Shown here piece after piece: positions 1 through 8,857 of a stretch of 64,000 nt of DNA; the first letter of the stretch is position 1; each line of letters starts with the position of its first letter. The position numbers and the translations under genes are program-made. The stretch is from positions 992,001 through 1,056,000 of the forward strand of contig JADKKB010000007.1 of NCBI GenBank assembly GCA_016720705.1, in the 5' to 3' direction. The notes beneath the pieces were generated by a model. That model was not told the DNA's origin. It saw nothing but the letters and a program-made list of their open reading frames with translations, and did no database searches. This stretch comes from Chloracidobacterium sp. GTDB lineage: Bacteria > Acidobacteriota > Blastocatellia > Pyrinomonadales > Pyrinomonadaceae.

Positions 1-1225
1 TGATCACGGCAACTGCATATTTAGGTGACTCGATCGGTGCGACGGATGCGAAAAGTCCGACCCACGAGCCCTTGTCGATACACGAACCCGTCTTGCCGGC
101 AACGCCGAGACCGGCGTCAACGCCGCGGTGTGCCGTACCATATTCTGCCGCTCCCATCATCCCCGGTATCACGCGGCGGACGTTTTGCTGTGGAAGATCG
201 ACATTTCCCTTAAAGAAAGTTTGGAATTTTGTCTGTTCAATTGCGTTTCGCGGGACTCGCGGCAAAACTCGGTGGCCGCCGTTCGTAATTGCCGAAACCA
301 TCACTGCCAATTGAAGGGTCGAAACTTCGAAATCGTCTCCGTGCGAATAGATCCGAGCGTTGTTGTTACCGTACGGCAGTCTGCCGGGAGCCTCGCCATC
401 GAGGTTGATTCCGGTCGCTTCGCCGAGACCGAGACGCTTGGCGTATTCGATCACCTTCGGGCTGCCCATCTGAACTCCCGCACGCTGAAAATAGGCATTA
501 TCCGAAAATGCTATCGCGTCATCGAGTTTACGGCGGGTCGAGACGTTACGAACGGAACCGTCCTGTTTGTCTATGACGTTCTCATTTAGTGCCGCTACAC
601 CGGTCACGAGCTTAACCGTCGAACACGGCCTGATCGTCGATCGTATCGCCCAATTCTGATTGACTATCGTAAGAACCTTGCCCGTTTGAGCTTCCATAAC
701 GACGACTGAACCAGCTCTTCCGCCAAGAGCATCGATCGCTGCTCGTCGGATATTGAGGTCTTCGCCTTCGGTATTATCATTGGAGATATTTGCGATTGTT
801 TCGGTACGCAATCCGCGTTCAAATGCGACTCGGCGTTGGCGAGCTTCGCGGGCGGCCTGTTCGCGGCGGCGTTGCTCGGCGATCGCGGCCTGACGACGTT
901 CCTGATCGCGGCGGCGGCGTTCGGCAACTTCCTTTTTAGATTCTACTGACTTGTTTGAGCCTTTCTTGGATCTGGTGTCGGCGACGGTATCTTTTCCCTT
1001 TTTCTTATCGTTTTTGTCGGCCTTGCTCGTTTTAGAAGCATCCTTTGACTTCTTGTCGGTCTTCTTAGCAGTAGCCGATTTTTTGTCCGGCACTTTTGCG
1101 GATGCGGCTTTTTTTGATTGGGCAGCCTTTTTTTGCGCGTTTACCGTTTCGTTCGCAAAAACGAAAACGGCTAAGAGGGTTAATACCGCAGCGATGCGGA
1201 GCTTGTAGGGAAACATTGACTTCAT
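1..1225 (-). CDS. Penicillin-binding transpeptidase (3' end missing)
   Basis: Cell-wall D,D-transpeptidase-type enzyme, read leftward and cut by the window edge, so about 408 residues are visible and no stop is seen. The three active-site motifs of the penicillin-binding/serine beta-lactamase fold are present in order: STVK (Ser202, Lys205), SDN (241-243) and KTG (378-380). An N-terminal export signal (about residues 5-30, ending near VNA) is followed by a very Lys/Ala/Ser-rich stretch (about 32-95) and an Arg/Glu/Gln-rich segment likely to be helical (about 97-130), before the catalytic domain. The start is chosen because GAGGT lies five bases upstream; a second in-frame ATG lies at 1216. 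Which peptidoglycan synthesis step it serves cannot be told from the visible part; the family call is firm. Confidence 0.85.
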   Translation of the reverse strand, partial: MKSMFPYKLRIAAVLTLLAVFVFANETVNAQKKAAQSKKAASAKVPDKKSATAKKTDKKSKDASKTSKADKNDKKKGKDTVADTRSKKGSNKSVESKKEVAERRRRDQERRQAAIAEQRRREQAAREARQRRVAFERGLRTETIANISNDNTEGEDLNIRRAAIDALGGRAGSVVVMEAQTGKVLTIVNQNWAIRSTIRPCSTVKLVTGVAALNENVIDKQDGSVRNVSTRRKLDDAIAFSDNAYFQRAGVQMGSPKVIEYAKRLGLGEATGINLDGEAPGRLPYGNNNARIYSHGDDFEVSTLQLAVMVSAITNGGHRVLPRVPRNAIEQTKFQTFFKGNVDLPQQNVRRVIPGMMGAAEYGTAHRGVDAGLGVAGKTGSCIDKGSWVGLFASVAPIESPKYAVAVI

Positions 1226-1410
1226 GCCTTACCTCAGATCTTAGATTTCGCCGTTGAATTGATATTTGGGGAACCTGTCCGAATGCACCGAGTAAAACTA
1301 GATCGAACAGGAATTTGCGTTCAAACCAACGATGACTATAACATTCAAGCGATGGGCACGCAAGCTCTATTAATGGTAACCATAAGCTCAGCTTACCGCA
1401 TATCCAAAAA

Positions 1411-2910
1411 ATGGGATTTTTAAACACATTCCGTGGGCGACTACTTTTGATCCTCGCGTTACTACTCGTAGCGACGCTCGGCGTGCAATATTACCTCAAT
1501 CTGCGCACGCAGCAGGACAATAGCGTACTCCGCGAGGCTCAGGAACAATCGATCGTCGCCGGCATCGCTCTCGGGTTTACGAGTATGACGTCACGGGACT
1601 TTCGGGTTCAGGACCTGATCTCGCAGCCCGACCAAACATTTTTGGATGAGGACGCTAAAAAGCGCATCCGCGACATCATCATCATCGATAACGATTGGCA
1701 GATCACCGACAGCCTTAACCCTGACCTGCTACCCTCAACGAACGACGATGATGTCGTTGTCTATAAACAACTCAGCGACCTCACCGACCTGCCGCCGCTT
1801 ATGGAAGGTGCCCGTTTGGGCGACGACATTAAACACTTCCCTAACCGCCGGGAAGCTGACGATACCGGAGCTTACGACGAAGCTCACGCGATCCCGATCG
1901 AGACTAGCAAGGGACGCTGGTATGTGATGGTCTTGCTGAACAGTGACCGTAAGGAAACGGCGTGGCGAGCGGCCCGTCCGCTGATCTTCAACCTTGGCGT
2001 GCTGCTAGTTTCGTCGTTTATCACTCTATTGTTGGTGTGGCGATTTGCACGCCCGATCGCCGATCTCTCCAACGCAGCACGCCGTGTAGCCGAGGGCGAC
2101 CTCGACGTTCGCGTGCCCGATTCGACCCGCAATGACGAAATGGGCCGCCTCGCCTCGCGGTTTAACGAGATGACTGCCGAGCTTGCGAAAAAGCGTGAGA
2201 TCGAAGCTCAGCTTCAACAAGCCGAAAAATCGGCCGTCGTCGGCAGACTCGGGTCCGCCATCGCTCACGAGATACGCAACCCACTCAATTACATCAATTT
2301 GACGCTCGATCATCTTCGTTCAAAATACGCTCCGGACGACGAAGAAAAGCGTGTAAAATTTGAAAAATTGACTTCTCAGCTTAAGGTCGAGGTCGCCCGG
2401 ATCAATCAACAGATCTCAGATTTTCTAAATTATTCACGTCCTGCGACTGCCAACCTCAGGCCGGTCGATGCCCGCGAAGTGATCGAAGATTCGCTGAGGC
2501 TGGTCGAGGCTCAGGCCTCAGACAGCAATATAAAGATCGGCATAGTCGAGCACGAGGACGTTCCGCTAATATTGGGCGACCCGGAATTTTTGCGGTCGGT
2601 ATTTAACAATCTTTTCATTAACGCAGTCCAAGCTGTTGGCAATGATGGCGGTCAGATAAGCACCAAGATATCTCCGGACAATGATATGGTTCGCATCGAA
2701 GTCACGGATTCGGGTAGCGGCATCCCGGCCGAAAACCTCTCAAAGATATTCGAGCCGTATTTTTCGACCAAGGAGACCGGCACTGGCCTCGGCCTTGCGA
2801 TCGTTCAAAAGATCATCGACATTCACAGCGGAACGATCGAGGTCGAAACGCCGGAGGGCGGAGGAACGAAATTTACGGTAAGATTACCGATGGTAGCAAG
2901 AGTAGCCTGA
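1411..2910 (+). CDS. Membrane sensor histidine kinase (NtrB/HAMP type)
   Basis: Sensor kinase of a two-component system, 499 residues. It has an N-terminal membrane segment (about 9-27), an extracytoplasmic sensing part (about 28-185), a second membrane segment (about 190-210), a HAMP linker (about 211-265), a HisKA domain with the phospho-accepting His286 in AHEIRNP, and a C-terminal HATPase with N box (around Asn400/Asn404), G1 DSGSG (433-437) and G2 GTGLGL (457-462). All key residues are intact. The gene is followed after 20 bases by an NtrC-type regulator, which is its obvious partner. No strong ribosome-binding site precedes the ATG. The signal sensed is not evident from the sequence. 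Confidence 0.93.
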   Translation: MGFLNTFRGRLLLILALLLVATLGVQYYLNLRTQQDNSVLREAQEQSIVAGIALGFTSMTSRDFRVQDLISQPDQTFLDEDAKKRIRDIIIIDNDWQITDSLNPDLLPSTNDDDVVVYKQLSDLTDLPPLMEGARLGDDIKHFPNRREADDTGAYDEAHAIPIETSKGRWYVMVLLNSDRKETAWRAARPLIFNLGVLLVSSFITLLLVWRFARPIADLSNAARRVAEGDLDVRVPDSTRNDEMGRLASRFNEMTAELAKKREIEAQLQQAEKSAVVGRLGSAIAHEIRNPLNYINLTLDHLRSKYAPDDEEKRVKFEKLTSQLKVEVARINQQISDFLNYSRPATANLRPVDAREVIEDSLRLVEAQASDSNIKIGIVEHEDVPLILGDPEFLRSVFNNLFINAVQAVGNDGGQISTKISPDNDMVRIEVTDSGSGIPAENLSKIFEPYFSTKETGTGLGLAIVQKIIDIHSGTIEVETPEGGGTKFTVRLPMVARVA

Positions 2911-2930
2911 CCGCTGCTGCAAAATGAACT

Positions 2931-4298
2931 ATGGCAAGAAAATCGATCCTCGTCGTCGATGACGAGAAAAATCAGAGAGAGATCCTGGAAACGATACTGT
3001 CGGGCGAGGGCTACGATGTTACGACGGCAAGTTCGGGCGAAGCCGCGATAAAATTTGTCGAAACACGGCGGTTCGACCTAGTTCTGACCGATCTGCAAAT
3101 GACCGGAATGAGCGGATTGGACCTGCTTAGAGAGCTCACCAATTTCGACAAATCTATAATCGTCATCCTACTTACCGCTCACGGTACCGTCGACTCGGCG
3201 GTGGATGCATTGAGGCTCGGAGCTTTTGAATATCTTCAAAAGCCGTACGACTCAGAAAAGTTGCTGGAAACCGTTTCGCGGGCATTGAAAAAATTGTCGA
3301 CACTTGACGCCGAGATCGTGTCGGTTTCGCCGGAGATGGACAAGGTCAAAAAGCTGATCCTAAAGATCGCCAAATCCAATTCGACTGTTCTGATCCGGGG
3401 CGAGAGTGGTACCGGCAAGGAGTTGATCGCTCGTTCGATGCACACCAACAGTTTGCGTTCCAGCGAAGTTTTCCAGGCGGTCAACTGTGCGGCAATCAAT
3501 GAGAACCTACTTGAATCGGAGCTTTTCGGCCACGAAAAAGGTTCGTTCACCGGTGCCGTCGCCGAGAAGAAAGGACTGTTTGAGATCGCCCACAACGGCA
3601 CACTCTTTCTGGACGAAATAGGTGAACTCGATATCGCGCTGCAAGCCAAGATCTTGCGAGCACTGCAAGAAAAGCAGATCAGACGTGTCGGCGGGATCCG
3701 CGATATCGATGTGGATGTGCGGGTCGTCGCAGCGACCAATCGCGACCTGCTCCATATGGTCGAAGAAAAACGCTTTCGCGAAGACCTTTATTATCGCCTA
3801 AACGTACTATCGATCGAGTTGCCGGCGCTTCGCGAACGTCGAACGGATATTCCCGTACTGATCGAATACTTTCTCAAAAAACACACTCGAGGCACGAGCC
3901 GAAAGGTCAGTTTTAGTGCCGAAGCCCGCCGATCGCTGGACAACTATTCATATCCCGGCAACGTCCGCCAACTCGAGTCCGCGATCGAACGGGCGATACT
4001 ACTGTGTGAGAACGATACGATCACAAATGACGATCTTCCGCCCGAGATGTTCTCCGATCGCGGCGGCCATCGATCAACGTCAGCGTCAGGCGAACCATTT
4101 GTTCTTCCGGCAGAAGGCGTCAACTGGGAGGACGTCGAACGTAGCCTGATAATGCAGGCAATGGAACGAACGGACAATAATATCACCAAGTCTGCTAAGT
4201 TACTGGGTTTGACCTTTAGGACGCTACAATACAGATTGGAGAAATTTGGCGCTAAAAAGGACGAAGACGCGGGAACAGGGGACGACGAAAATTCGTAA
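2931..4298 (+). CDS. NtrC-family sigma-54-dependent response regulator
   Basis: Cytoplasmic transcription activator of 455 residues. The receiver domain (about 4-118) carries acidic pocket Asp10/Asp11, phospho-acceptor Asp54 and Lys104. The AAA+ domain (about 130-370) has Walker A GESGTGK (157-163), Walker B FLDEIGEL (Asp228/Glu229) and conserved AATNRDL. A Fis-type helix-turn-helix lies at about 403-440. The sigma-54-contacting loop reads GSFTGA (204-209) instead of the usual GAFTGA; the Thr that contacts sigma-54 is kept, so activity with RpoN is still likely. It sits directly behind the sensor kinase at 1411-2910 and almost certainly takes phosphate from it. Its target promoters are unknown. 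Confidence 0.94.
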   Translation: MARKSILVVDDEKNQREILETILSGEGYDVTTASSGEAAIKFVETRRFDLVLTDLQMTGMSGLDLLRELTNFDKSIIVILLTAHGTVDSAVDALRLGAFEYLQKPYDSEKLLETVSRALKKLSTLDAEIVSVSPEMDKVKKLILKIAKSNSTVLIRGESGTGKELIARSMHTNSLRSSEVFQAVNCAAINENLLESELFGHEKGSFTGAVAEKKGLFEIAHNGTLFLDEIGELDIALQAKILRALQEKQIRRVGGIRDIDVDVRVVAATNRDLLHMVEEKRFREDLYYRLNVLSIELPALRERRTDIPVLIEYFLKKHTRGTSRKVSFSAEARRSLDNYSYPGNVRQLESAIERAILLCENDTITNDDLPPEMFSDRGGHRSTSASGEPFVLPAEGVNWEDVERSLIMQAMERTDNNITKSAKLLGLTFRTLQYRLEKFGAKKDEDAGTGDDENS

Positions 4299-4322
4299 AA
4301 GACTCTCAGAAGGAGATACGTG

Positions 4323-4940
4323 ATGGAATGGTTCTCAACATTAAGTTTGGCACTCGGTTCTGCTTGGACGTCCGGCATTAATCTGTATGCGACCGTATCG
4401 GTGCTCGGACTTTTGCAAAAATTTGGTTCGACAAAACTGCCGGGCGGCCTTGATGTGCTCGATAATTGGTGGATCATCGGTTTTGCCGGCGGTCTGTATC
4501 TGGTCGAGTTTTTTGCGGACAAGATACCCTACGTCGATAGCGTCTGGGACGTTGTGCACACTTTCATACGCGTACCGGCCGGAGTGATCGTCGCCTACGC
4601 GGCGACTAATCAACTCGATGCAAGTGTCTATATACCTGCAGCTTTGGTCGGCGGCGGACTTGCTCTAGCCTCACACGGCACAAAGGCCGCGGCGCGGATC
4701 GGAGCTAATTTATCGCCCGAACCGATATCAAATTGGACACTGTCGCTGGTCGAAGATGGGGTCGCCTTTACGGGCATTCTGCTCGCGGTTTTTGCACCGT
4801 TTGCGATCGCGGCGGTACTTGTGGTCTTTATTCTCTTATTCTTGTGGTTCTTCCCTAAAGTGGTCAGATTATTTTTGCGTATGTTCCGCGCGGTTGGTGC
4901 GTATTTTTCCGGTAGGGGATTCGATTCTGTTGCCAGATAG
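4323..4940 (+). CDS. DUF4126 family membrane protein
   Basis: Integral membrane protein of 205 residues with several hydrophobic stretches (about 45-65, 80-100, 110-125, 150-180) and no catalytic motif I recognise. The pattern SGINLYATVSVLG near the N-terminus and the glycine-rich middle match the DUF4126 family, whose function is unknown. The ATG at 4323 is preferred because AGGAG ends seven bases upstream; an in-frame GTG three bases earlier would sit too close to it. It follows the NtrC-type regulator by 24 bases in the same direction and may be co-transcribed with it. Confidence 0.75.
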   Translation: MEWFSTLSLALGSAWTSGINLYATVSVLGLLQKFGSTKLPGGLDVLDNWWIIGFAGGLYLVEFFADKIPYVDSVWDVVHTFIRVPAGVIVAYAATNQLDASVYIPAALVGGGLALASHGTKAAARIGANLSPEPISNWTLSLVEDGVAFTGILLAVFAPFAIAAVLVVFILLFLWFFPKVVRLFLRMFRAVGAYFSGRGFDSVAR

Positions 4941-4953
4941 TTAATTGTTGAAA

Positions 4954-5157
4954 ATGGAAGCATTTCTGATCGCATTGGGCGTCGTACTTATTGGCTTGTC
5001 GGCGTATTTTTATTTCGGTTCGATGCCTGACGCATCATTTGTGTCCGGAGTGGTGGGCATTTGTTCGTTTTTTATCAGTTACAGATTTCGGCTTAAGGCA
5101 CGCATCGCCTCGCCGTCCGATCCTGAACACAACGGACCGGCCGAAGCAGACGACTGA
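4954..5157 (+). CDS. Small membrane protein, unknown
   Basis: A 67-residue protein with two hydrophobic segments (about 2-22 and 29-45), a short basic stretch and an acidic polar tail. I do not recognise a family. The start is uncertain: the ATG at 4954 is used here, but in-frame TTG codons at 4945 and 4948 are possible and none has a clear ribosome-binding site. It lies 13 bases behind the DUF4126 gene and probably shares its transcript. Confidence 0.5.
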   Translation: MEAFLIALGVVLIGLSAYFYFGSMPDASFVSGVVGICSFFISYRFRLKARIASPSDPEHNGPAEADD

Positions 5158-5173
5158 CTTTCTTGTACAAATT

Positions 5174-5201
5174 TTGCGATAGTTCGACAAACCGATAAGA
5201 T
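5174..5201 (+). promoter_or_regulatory. Candidate sigma-70 promoter of the carbonic anhydrase gene
   Basis: TTGCGA (5174-5179) and TAAGAT (5196-5201) are separated by 16 bases, about 18 bases ahead of the GTG start codon. A GGAGA ribosome-binding site (5209-5213) follows. Seen by eye only. Confidence 0.4.
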
Positions 5202-5219
5202 AGTCGTCGGAGAATATTT

Positions 5220-5888
5220 GTGAGTAACATTGATCAACTCTTAGAAAACAACCGTCAATGGTCCGAGCAGATCCGTGCGATAGATCCGCGCTTTTTCTCC
5301 GATCTGGCCGATCAGCAGAGCCCTAAATATCTTTGGATCGGATGTTCGGATAGCCGCGTCTCAGCGAACACAATTGTTGGTCTGGCTCCGGGCGAAATTT
5401 TTGTCCATCGTAACATTGCGAATTTAGTGGTACACACCGATATGAATTGTCTGTCGGTAATGCAATTTGCTGTTGAGATCCTCAAGGTCGAACACATCAT
5501 TGTATGCGGCCACTATGGATGCGGAGGTGTTGGGGCAGCAATGGAGTCCAAACGTCACGGACTTATCGACCATTGGCTACGACACATTCAGGACACTGCC
5601 AACCTGCACTTTGAACTACTTAACGCCATACCCGACGCCCGTGAAAAATTTGACAGGCTCTGCGAACTGAATGTGGTCGAGCAGGTACTTAACGTAAGTG
5701 AGACCACTATTGTGAGAGACGCTTGGAATCGCGGCCAGGACATTACAGTTCACGGCTGGATTTACGGTCTGAAAGACGGACTGATCCGTGACCGCGGCAT
5801 TTCAGTCGAGGGCGAAGATCAGGTTCAGGCACTTCGCGACCGTTTTTCACTGACAAATAGAAGAAGTGCTTTAGCTGTCGAAATATAG
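5220..5888 (+). CDS. can: Beta-class carbonic anhydrase
   Basis: Interconverts CO2 and bicarbonate in the cytoplasm; 222 residues, the normal size for bacterial beta-carbonic anhydrases. The zinc ligands Cys42, His98 and Cys101 are present in CSDSR and HYGCGG, with the Asp44-Arg46 dyad. The start is a GTG, supported by GGAGA six bases upstream, and no in-frame ATG fits better. It appears to have its own promoter at 5174-5201 and is followed by the dikinase gene after 17 bases. The closest well-known relatives are the Can/CynT type. Confidence 0.95.
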   Translation: MSNIDQLLENNRQWSEQIRAIDPRFFSDLADQQSPKYLWIGCSDSRVSANTIVGLAPGEIFVHRNIANLVVHTDMNCLSVMQFAVEILKVEHIIVCGHYGCGGVGAAMESKRHGLIDHWLRHIQDTANLHFELLNAIPDAREKFDRLCELNVVEQVLNVSETTIVRDAWNRGQDITVHGWIYGLKDGLIRDRGISVEGEDQVQALRDRFSLTNRRSALAVEI

Positions 5889-5905
5889 CCGGCACATCTA
5901 GACAT

Positions 5906-7864
5906 ATGACTTCACTCAAATCGGCGTTTTTTGCCGCGACACTTATAATTCTGTTTTCGGCATTCGGTTTGAACGCTCAGATGTCTCGCAAACCAACGCC
6001 GACGCGTGAACCCGCCGGTGCGATGTCGAAGAAACCTGATTCGGTCAAGAATTCGCTTCAGAAAATTGGCACGCAGAAGGAGTTCGATTCGATCGCCCGT
6101 GTGTACCATCAAGGTACGCCCTATGCGATGCCGCACACGATGTTTGTCATCGACCGCCGTGCAAAAAACAAGATCTACTACGTCAATTCGCAAAAATATC
6201 GCTTTCACAAGGACTTTCTCCTCGCCAATTATCTTGTGCCGCGAGGTGCAGACGTTTTTAAGCCGATCTACTTAGAAGAAGATCGCCGGTTCATCGTCGG
6301 AACCATCGCGTGGCAAAAACCGGTCGAGCGTTTTACTTGGGAGCTTTGGGAGGGCGATCTAGCCTCTGCAGAAATCATAAAGTCGGCAAATGAGACCATC
6401 AATCGTACGTTTTTTCAGAAGGTCGCATATAAACCAAATTCGATCCGGCAGGAAGATGTCACCGCCGATTCCGGCCTCGAACGTATTTTACAAAGTGACC
6501 TCAACAAAAATCAGGAGTACCTAGCCCTAAATACCGGAAAGGCTATCGGACGCGTCCATATCATCGATAAGCTCGACGATACCGTCGAGATCGGCGACAA
6601 CGAAATACTTGTTTTGAAGGAGTTGCCGATATCGCTGCCGCCGGTCCGCGGTGTGATCGTTGCCAAACCGTCGTCACCGCTCTCGCATATAAACATCCTT
6701 GCAAAGGGCTGGAATATTCCTAATGTTTACATTAAGGATGCTGACAAGATGTTTCGTGAGTTGGACACTTATTGGATCGAGTTTGATGCTTCGCTTACCA
6801 ATTTTACGTTTAAGCCTGCCACTAAGGAGATACTCGACAAGGCAAAGGCACCGGATGAGCAGATCCCGCCGGCTGACCTAAAAACCAAAAAGCTCGCCGG
6901 ACTGCGCGAAATGCGTAAGAAAGACAGTGTGATATATGGCTCGAAATCTGCAAATCTCGGTGAAATGCTTAATTCACGACTCACGGGCGTGATCGTTCCG
7001 GATGGATTTACCGTGCCATTCTATTGGTATGACAAATTTATCAAGGATAACGGCATTGATGAGACGATAGAAGAACTCTTGGACGATAACGACTTTGTAC
7101 ACAATCCGAGAGTTCGGAGGCAAAAACTCGAGCAGTTGCGGACGACGATCCAGAATGCCAAATTTGACGACTCGCTTCGGGCTGAGATCGTACAAAAATG
7201 GAAGATTCAATTAGGCGGCAAACCGGTATTTGTTCGCAGTTCGTCAAACTCCGAGGATCTGCCGAATTTCAGCGGTGCCGGGCTTTATTCGAGCGTGCCG
7301 AATGTTCGCGAAGACGAAAAACTGGTTGAGGCAGTCAAAAAGGTCTGGGCTTCATTATGGAAATTTGACGCCTACGAGGCGCGCGTCCGCAATTATGTAA
7401 GCCAAACGGATGTTTATATGTCAGCATTGATCCAGATCGGGGTCGATATGGACAAAGGTGGAGTGATGATCTCCAAGGACCCGTTTGATACGAAGAGTAA
7501 GAATTCGGTCTATATAAGCGCCGTTTGCGGCCATAATTCGAAGGTTGTGGACAACACCGGAATTCCCGAACAGATATTATTTAATCCTCGTTCGAATTCG
7601 GTAATAGTTATGACCCTTTCGGATCAGACGAATGCTCTTAGATTTGACCTCGACGGAGATCTGAAAGAAACCGCTGATAAATGTGCCGGGCCGAACAAAC
7701 GCGTTCTCACAGATGCCCAGGCCCGCGAACTCGCCAAGGCCGCAATTATGATCCGCGGCATTTTTGGCGGAAAGAAAGAACAGGACATCGAATGGGGTAT
7801 AATGAACGGACGGCTTTATATAGTCCAGGCAAGGCCCTTTATAGACAAAACTAATCCATTATGA
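5906..7864 (+). CDS. Exported PEP-synthase/glucan-dikinase-like protein
   Basis: A 652-residue protein built from the phosphohistidine and ATP-grasp modules of the PEP synthase/pyruvate phosphate dikinase superfamily. The order is reversed relative to PpsA. A phosphohistidine-type domain with a candidate His261 in SPLSHINIL comes first (about 205-290), and the nucleotide-binding domain follows (about 340-650), with Arg444 in VFVRSSSNSEDL and the closing QARP (641-644). That order is the one found in glucan/phosphoglucan water dikinases. Residues 1-25 look like a cleavable signal peptide (hydrophobic core, then GLNAQ), which is odd for an ATP-dependent enzyme. Its stop overlaps the start of the next gene by four bases (ATGA). 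The substrate is unknown; residues 50-200 match nothing I recognise. Confidence 0.8.
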   Translation: MTSLKSAFFAATLIILFSAFGLNAQMSRKPTPTREPAGAMSKKPDSVKNSLQKIGTQKEFDSIARVYHQGTPYAMPHTMFVIDRRAKNKIYYVNSQKYRFHKDFLLANYLVPRGADVFKPIYLEEDRRFIVGTIAWQKPVERFTWELWEGDLASAEIIKSANETINRTFFQKVAYKPNSIRQEDVTADSGLERILQSDLNKNQEYLALNTGKAIGRVHIIDKLDDTVEIGDNEILVLKELPISLPPVRGVIVAKPSSPLSHINILAKGWNIPNVYIKDADKMFRELDTYWIEFDASLTNFTFKPATKEILDKAKAPDEQIPPADLKTKKLAGLREMRKKDSVIYGSKSANLGEMLNSRLTGVIVPDGFTVPFYWYDKFIKDNGIDETIEELLDDNDFVHNPRVRRQKLEQLRTTIQNAKFDDSLRAEIVQKWKIQLGGKPVFVRSSSNSEDLPNFSGAGLYSSVPNVREDEKLVEAVKKVWASLWKFDAYEARVRNYVSQTDVYMSALIQIGVDMDKGGVMISKDPFDTKSKNSVYISAVCGHNSKVVDNTGIPEQILFNPRSNSVIVMTLSDQTNALRFDLDGDLKETADKCAGPNKRVLTDAQARELAKAAIMIRGIFGGKKEQDIEWGIMNGRLYIVQARPFIDKTNPL

Positions 7865-8358
7865 AGTATTTAATCACACTCTCTTTTGCTGTCGGCTCGT
7901 TCGGTTGCGCAGCGTCACCTCAACCCGTTCAGCAAAACTCTAATATACCGCGGACCGAGCGCTCGCAAACCGTTATCGCTCATTCGACCGACAATCAAGC
8001 CCCACCGACAACCACCGGTGATAAATCTAAATGGTCGCAGGGCGGCGACCCGATCGATACAAAGTCCCTCGACGATGCCGTCAAAGCCGCAGAAAAGGCC
8101 CTCGCCGGTAAAGCTAATGATCCGGCCGCCAAAAAGGCTCTGGCGGATACTTATCTAAAGCGTGGCGTCGCACTGACCGAGGCCCGCCAATATGCATCGG
8201 CACTTGGAGATTATCGGCGGACGATCAAATATGACCCCGAGAATACGGAAGCTAAGGAATGGATCGATAAGATCATAATGATCTACGACGGGATGAACAA
8301 ATCGTACCCGAAGGAAGGCGAAGAACCGCCGCCGCTCCCATTCACCAAGGCCAAATAG
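7861..8358 (+). CDS. TPR-containing putative lipoprotein
   Basis: A 165-residue protein with a short hydrophobic N-terminus ending in Cys16 (SFGC), a plausible but imperfect lipobox, then a Pro/Gln/Thr-rich linker. A helical region (about 67-145) carries two tetratricopeptide-like units (ADTYLKRGVALTEARQYASA, then DYRRTIKYDPENTEA). The start codon overlaps the stop of the dikinase gene, so translation is probably coupled and the two products may work at the same membrane. TPR modules usually mediate protein contacts; no enzymatic motif is seen. Confidence 0.65.
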   Translation: MKYLITLSFAVGSFGCAASPQPVQQNSNIPRTERSQTVIAHSTDNQAPPTTTGDKSKWSQGGDPIDTKSLDDAVKAAEKALAGKANDPAAKKALADTYLKRGVALTEARQYASALGDYRRTIKYDPENTEAKEWIDKIIMIYDGMNKSYPKEGEEPPPLPFTKAK

Positions 8359-8361
8359 TTT

Positions 8362-8772
8362 ATGAGTGCACCAACAATTAAACTCGCCCTGTTGACCGTC
8401 ACGATGGTCGCGGTGACCTTGATGTGCACCGGCGAATCCTCAGCCCAAAGCGTTAGTCGCATAAGATTTGCCCGCGGAGCGGTGAGAGCGGTAGCTGTCG
8501 GCTCACTGAACGGGTACAAAGATAGACGAACTTTTGTGATCAAAGTGCGCTCCGGGCAAACGATGACCACGGCACAGGTCGGCGGACTGCCGATCACCGT
8601 CACTATCATTAAACCGGACGGTGAGGAGTACGATGCGGATATGGATCTGTCGTGCCACAATCGCCACGAGGTGACGCCGACCGAGGCCGGCGACTACCGT
8701 TTGGTCGTGACCGAGTGCACGAAAGCTGATCGTTGGCGTGGCAAGTTTAAGTTAGCTGTAACCGTTCGCTAG
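8362..8772 (+). CDS. Small exported protein, unknown
   Basis: A 136-residue protein with a clear signal peptide (about 1-28, ending in SSAQ). The rest looks like a compact beta-rich domain resembling bacterial pre-peptidase C-terminal or similar extracytoplasmic domains (SGQTMTTAQV, then EAGDYRLVVTEC), with two cysteines that could pair. I cannot name a family with certainty. It starts three bases after the TPR lipoprotein gene and completes the dikinase/TPR/exported-protein transcription unit. Confidence 0.6.
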   Translation: MSAPTIKLALLTVTMVAVTLMCTGESSAQSVSRIRFARGAVRAVAVGSLNGYKDRRTFVIKVRSGQTMTTAQVGGLPITVTIIKPDGEEYDADMDLSCHNRHEVTPTEAGDYRLVVTECTKADRWRGKFKLAVTVR

Positions 8773-8857
8773 ACAAATCGGCAGACAGAAAATAAACTTA
8801 CGTCTTCGCTGCTGATCGGTGCAGTGGCCGATCAAAAAAGGAGTTTTTCAGCTATCT

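Noticed and set aside
3236..3739. 167-codon open frame antisense to the NtrC-type regulator
   Set aside because: Ser/Arg-rich shadow of the conserved AAA+ domain on the other strand; no ribosome-binding site.
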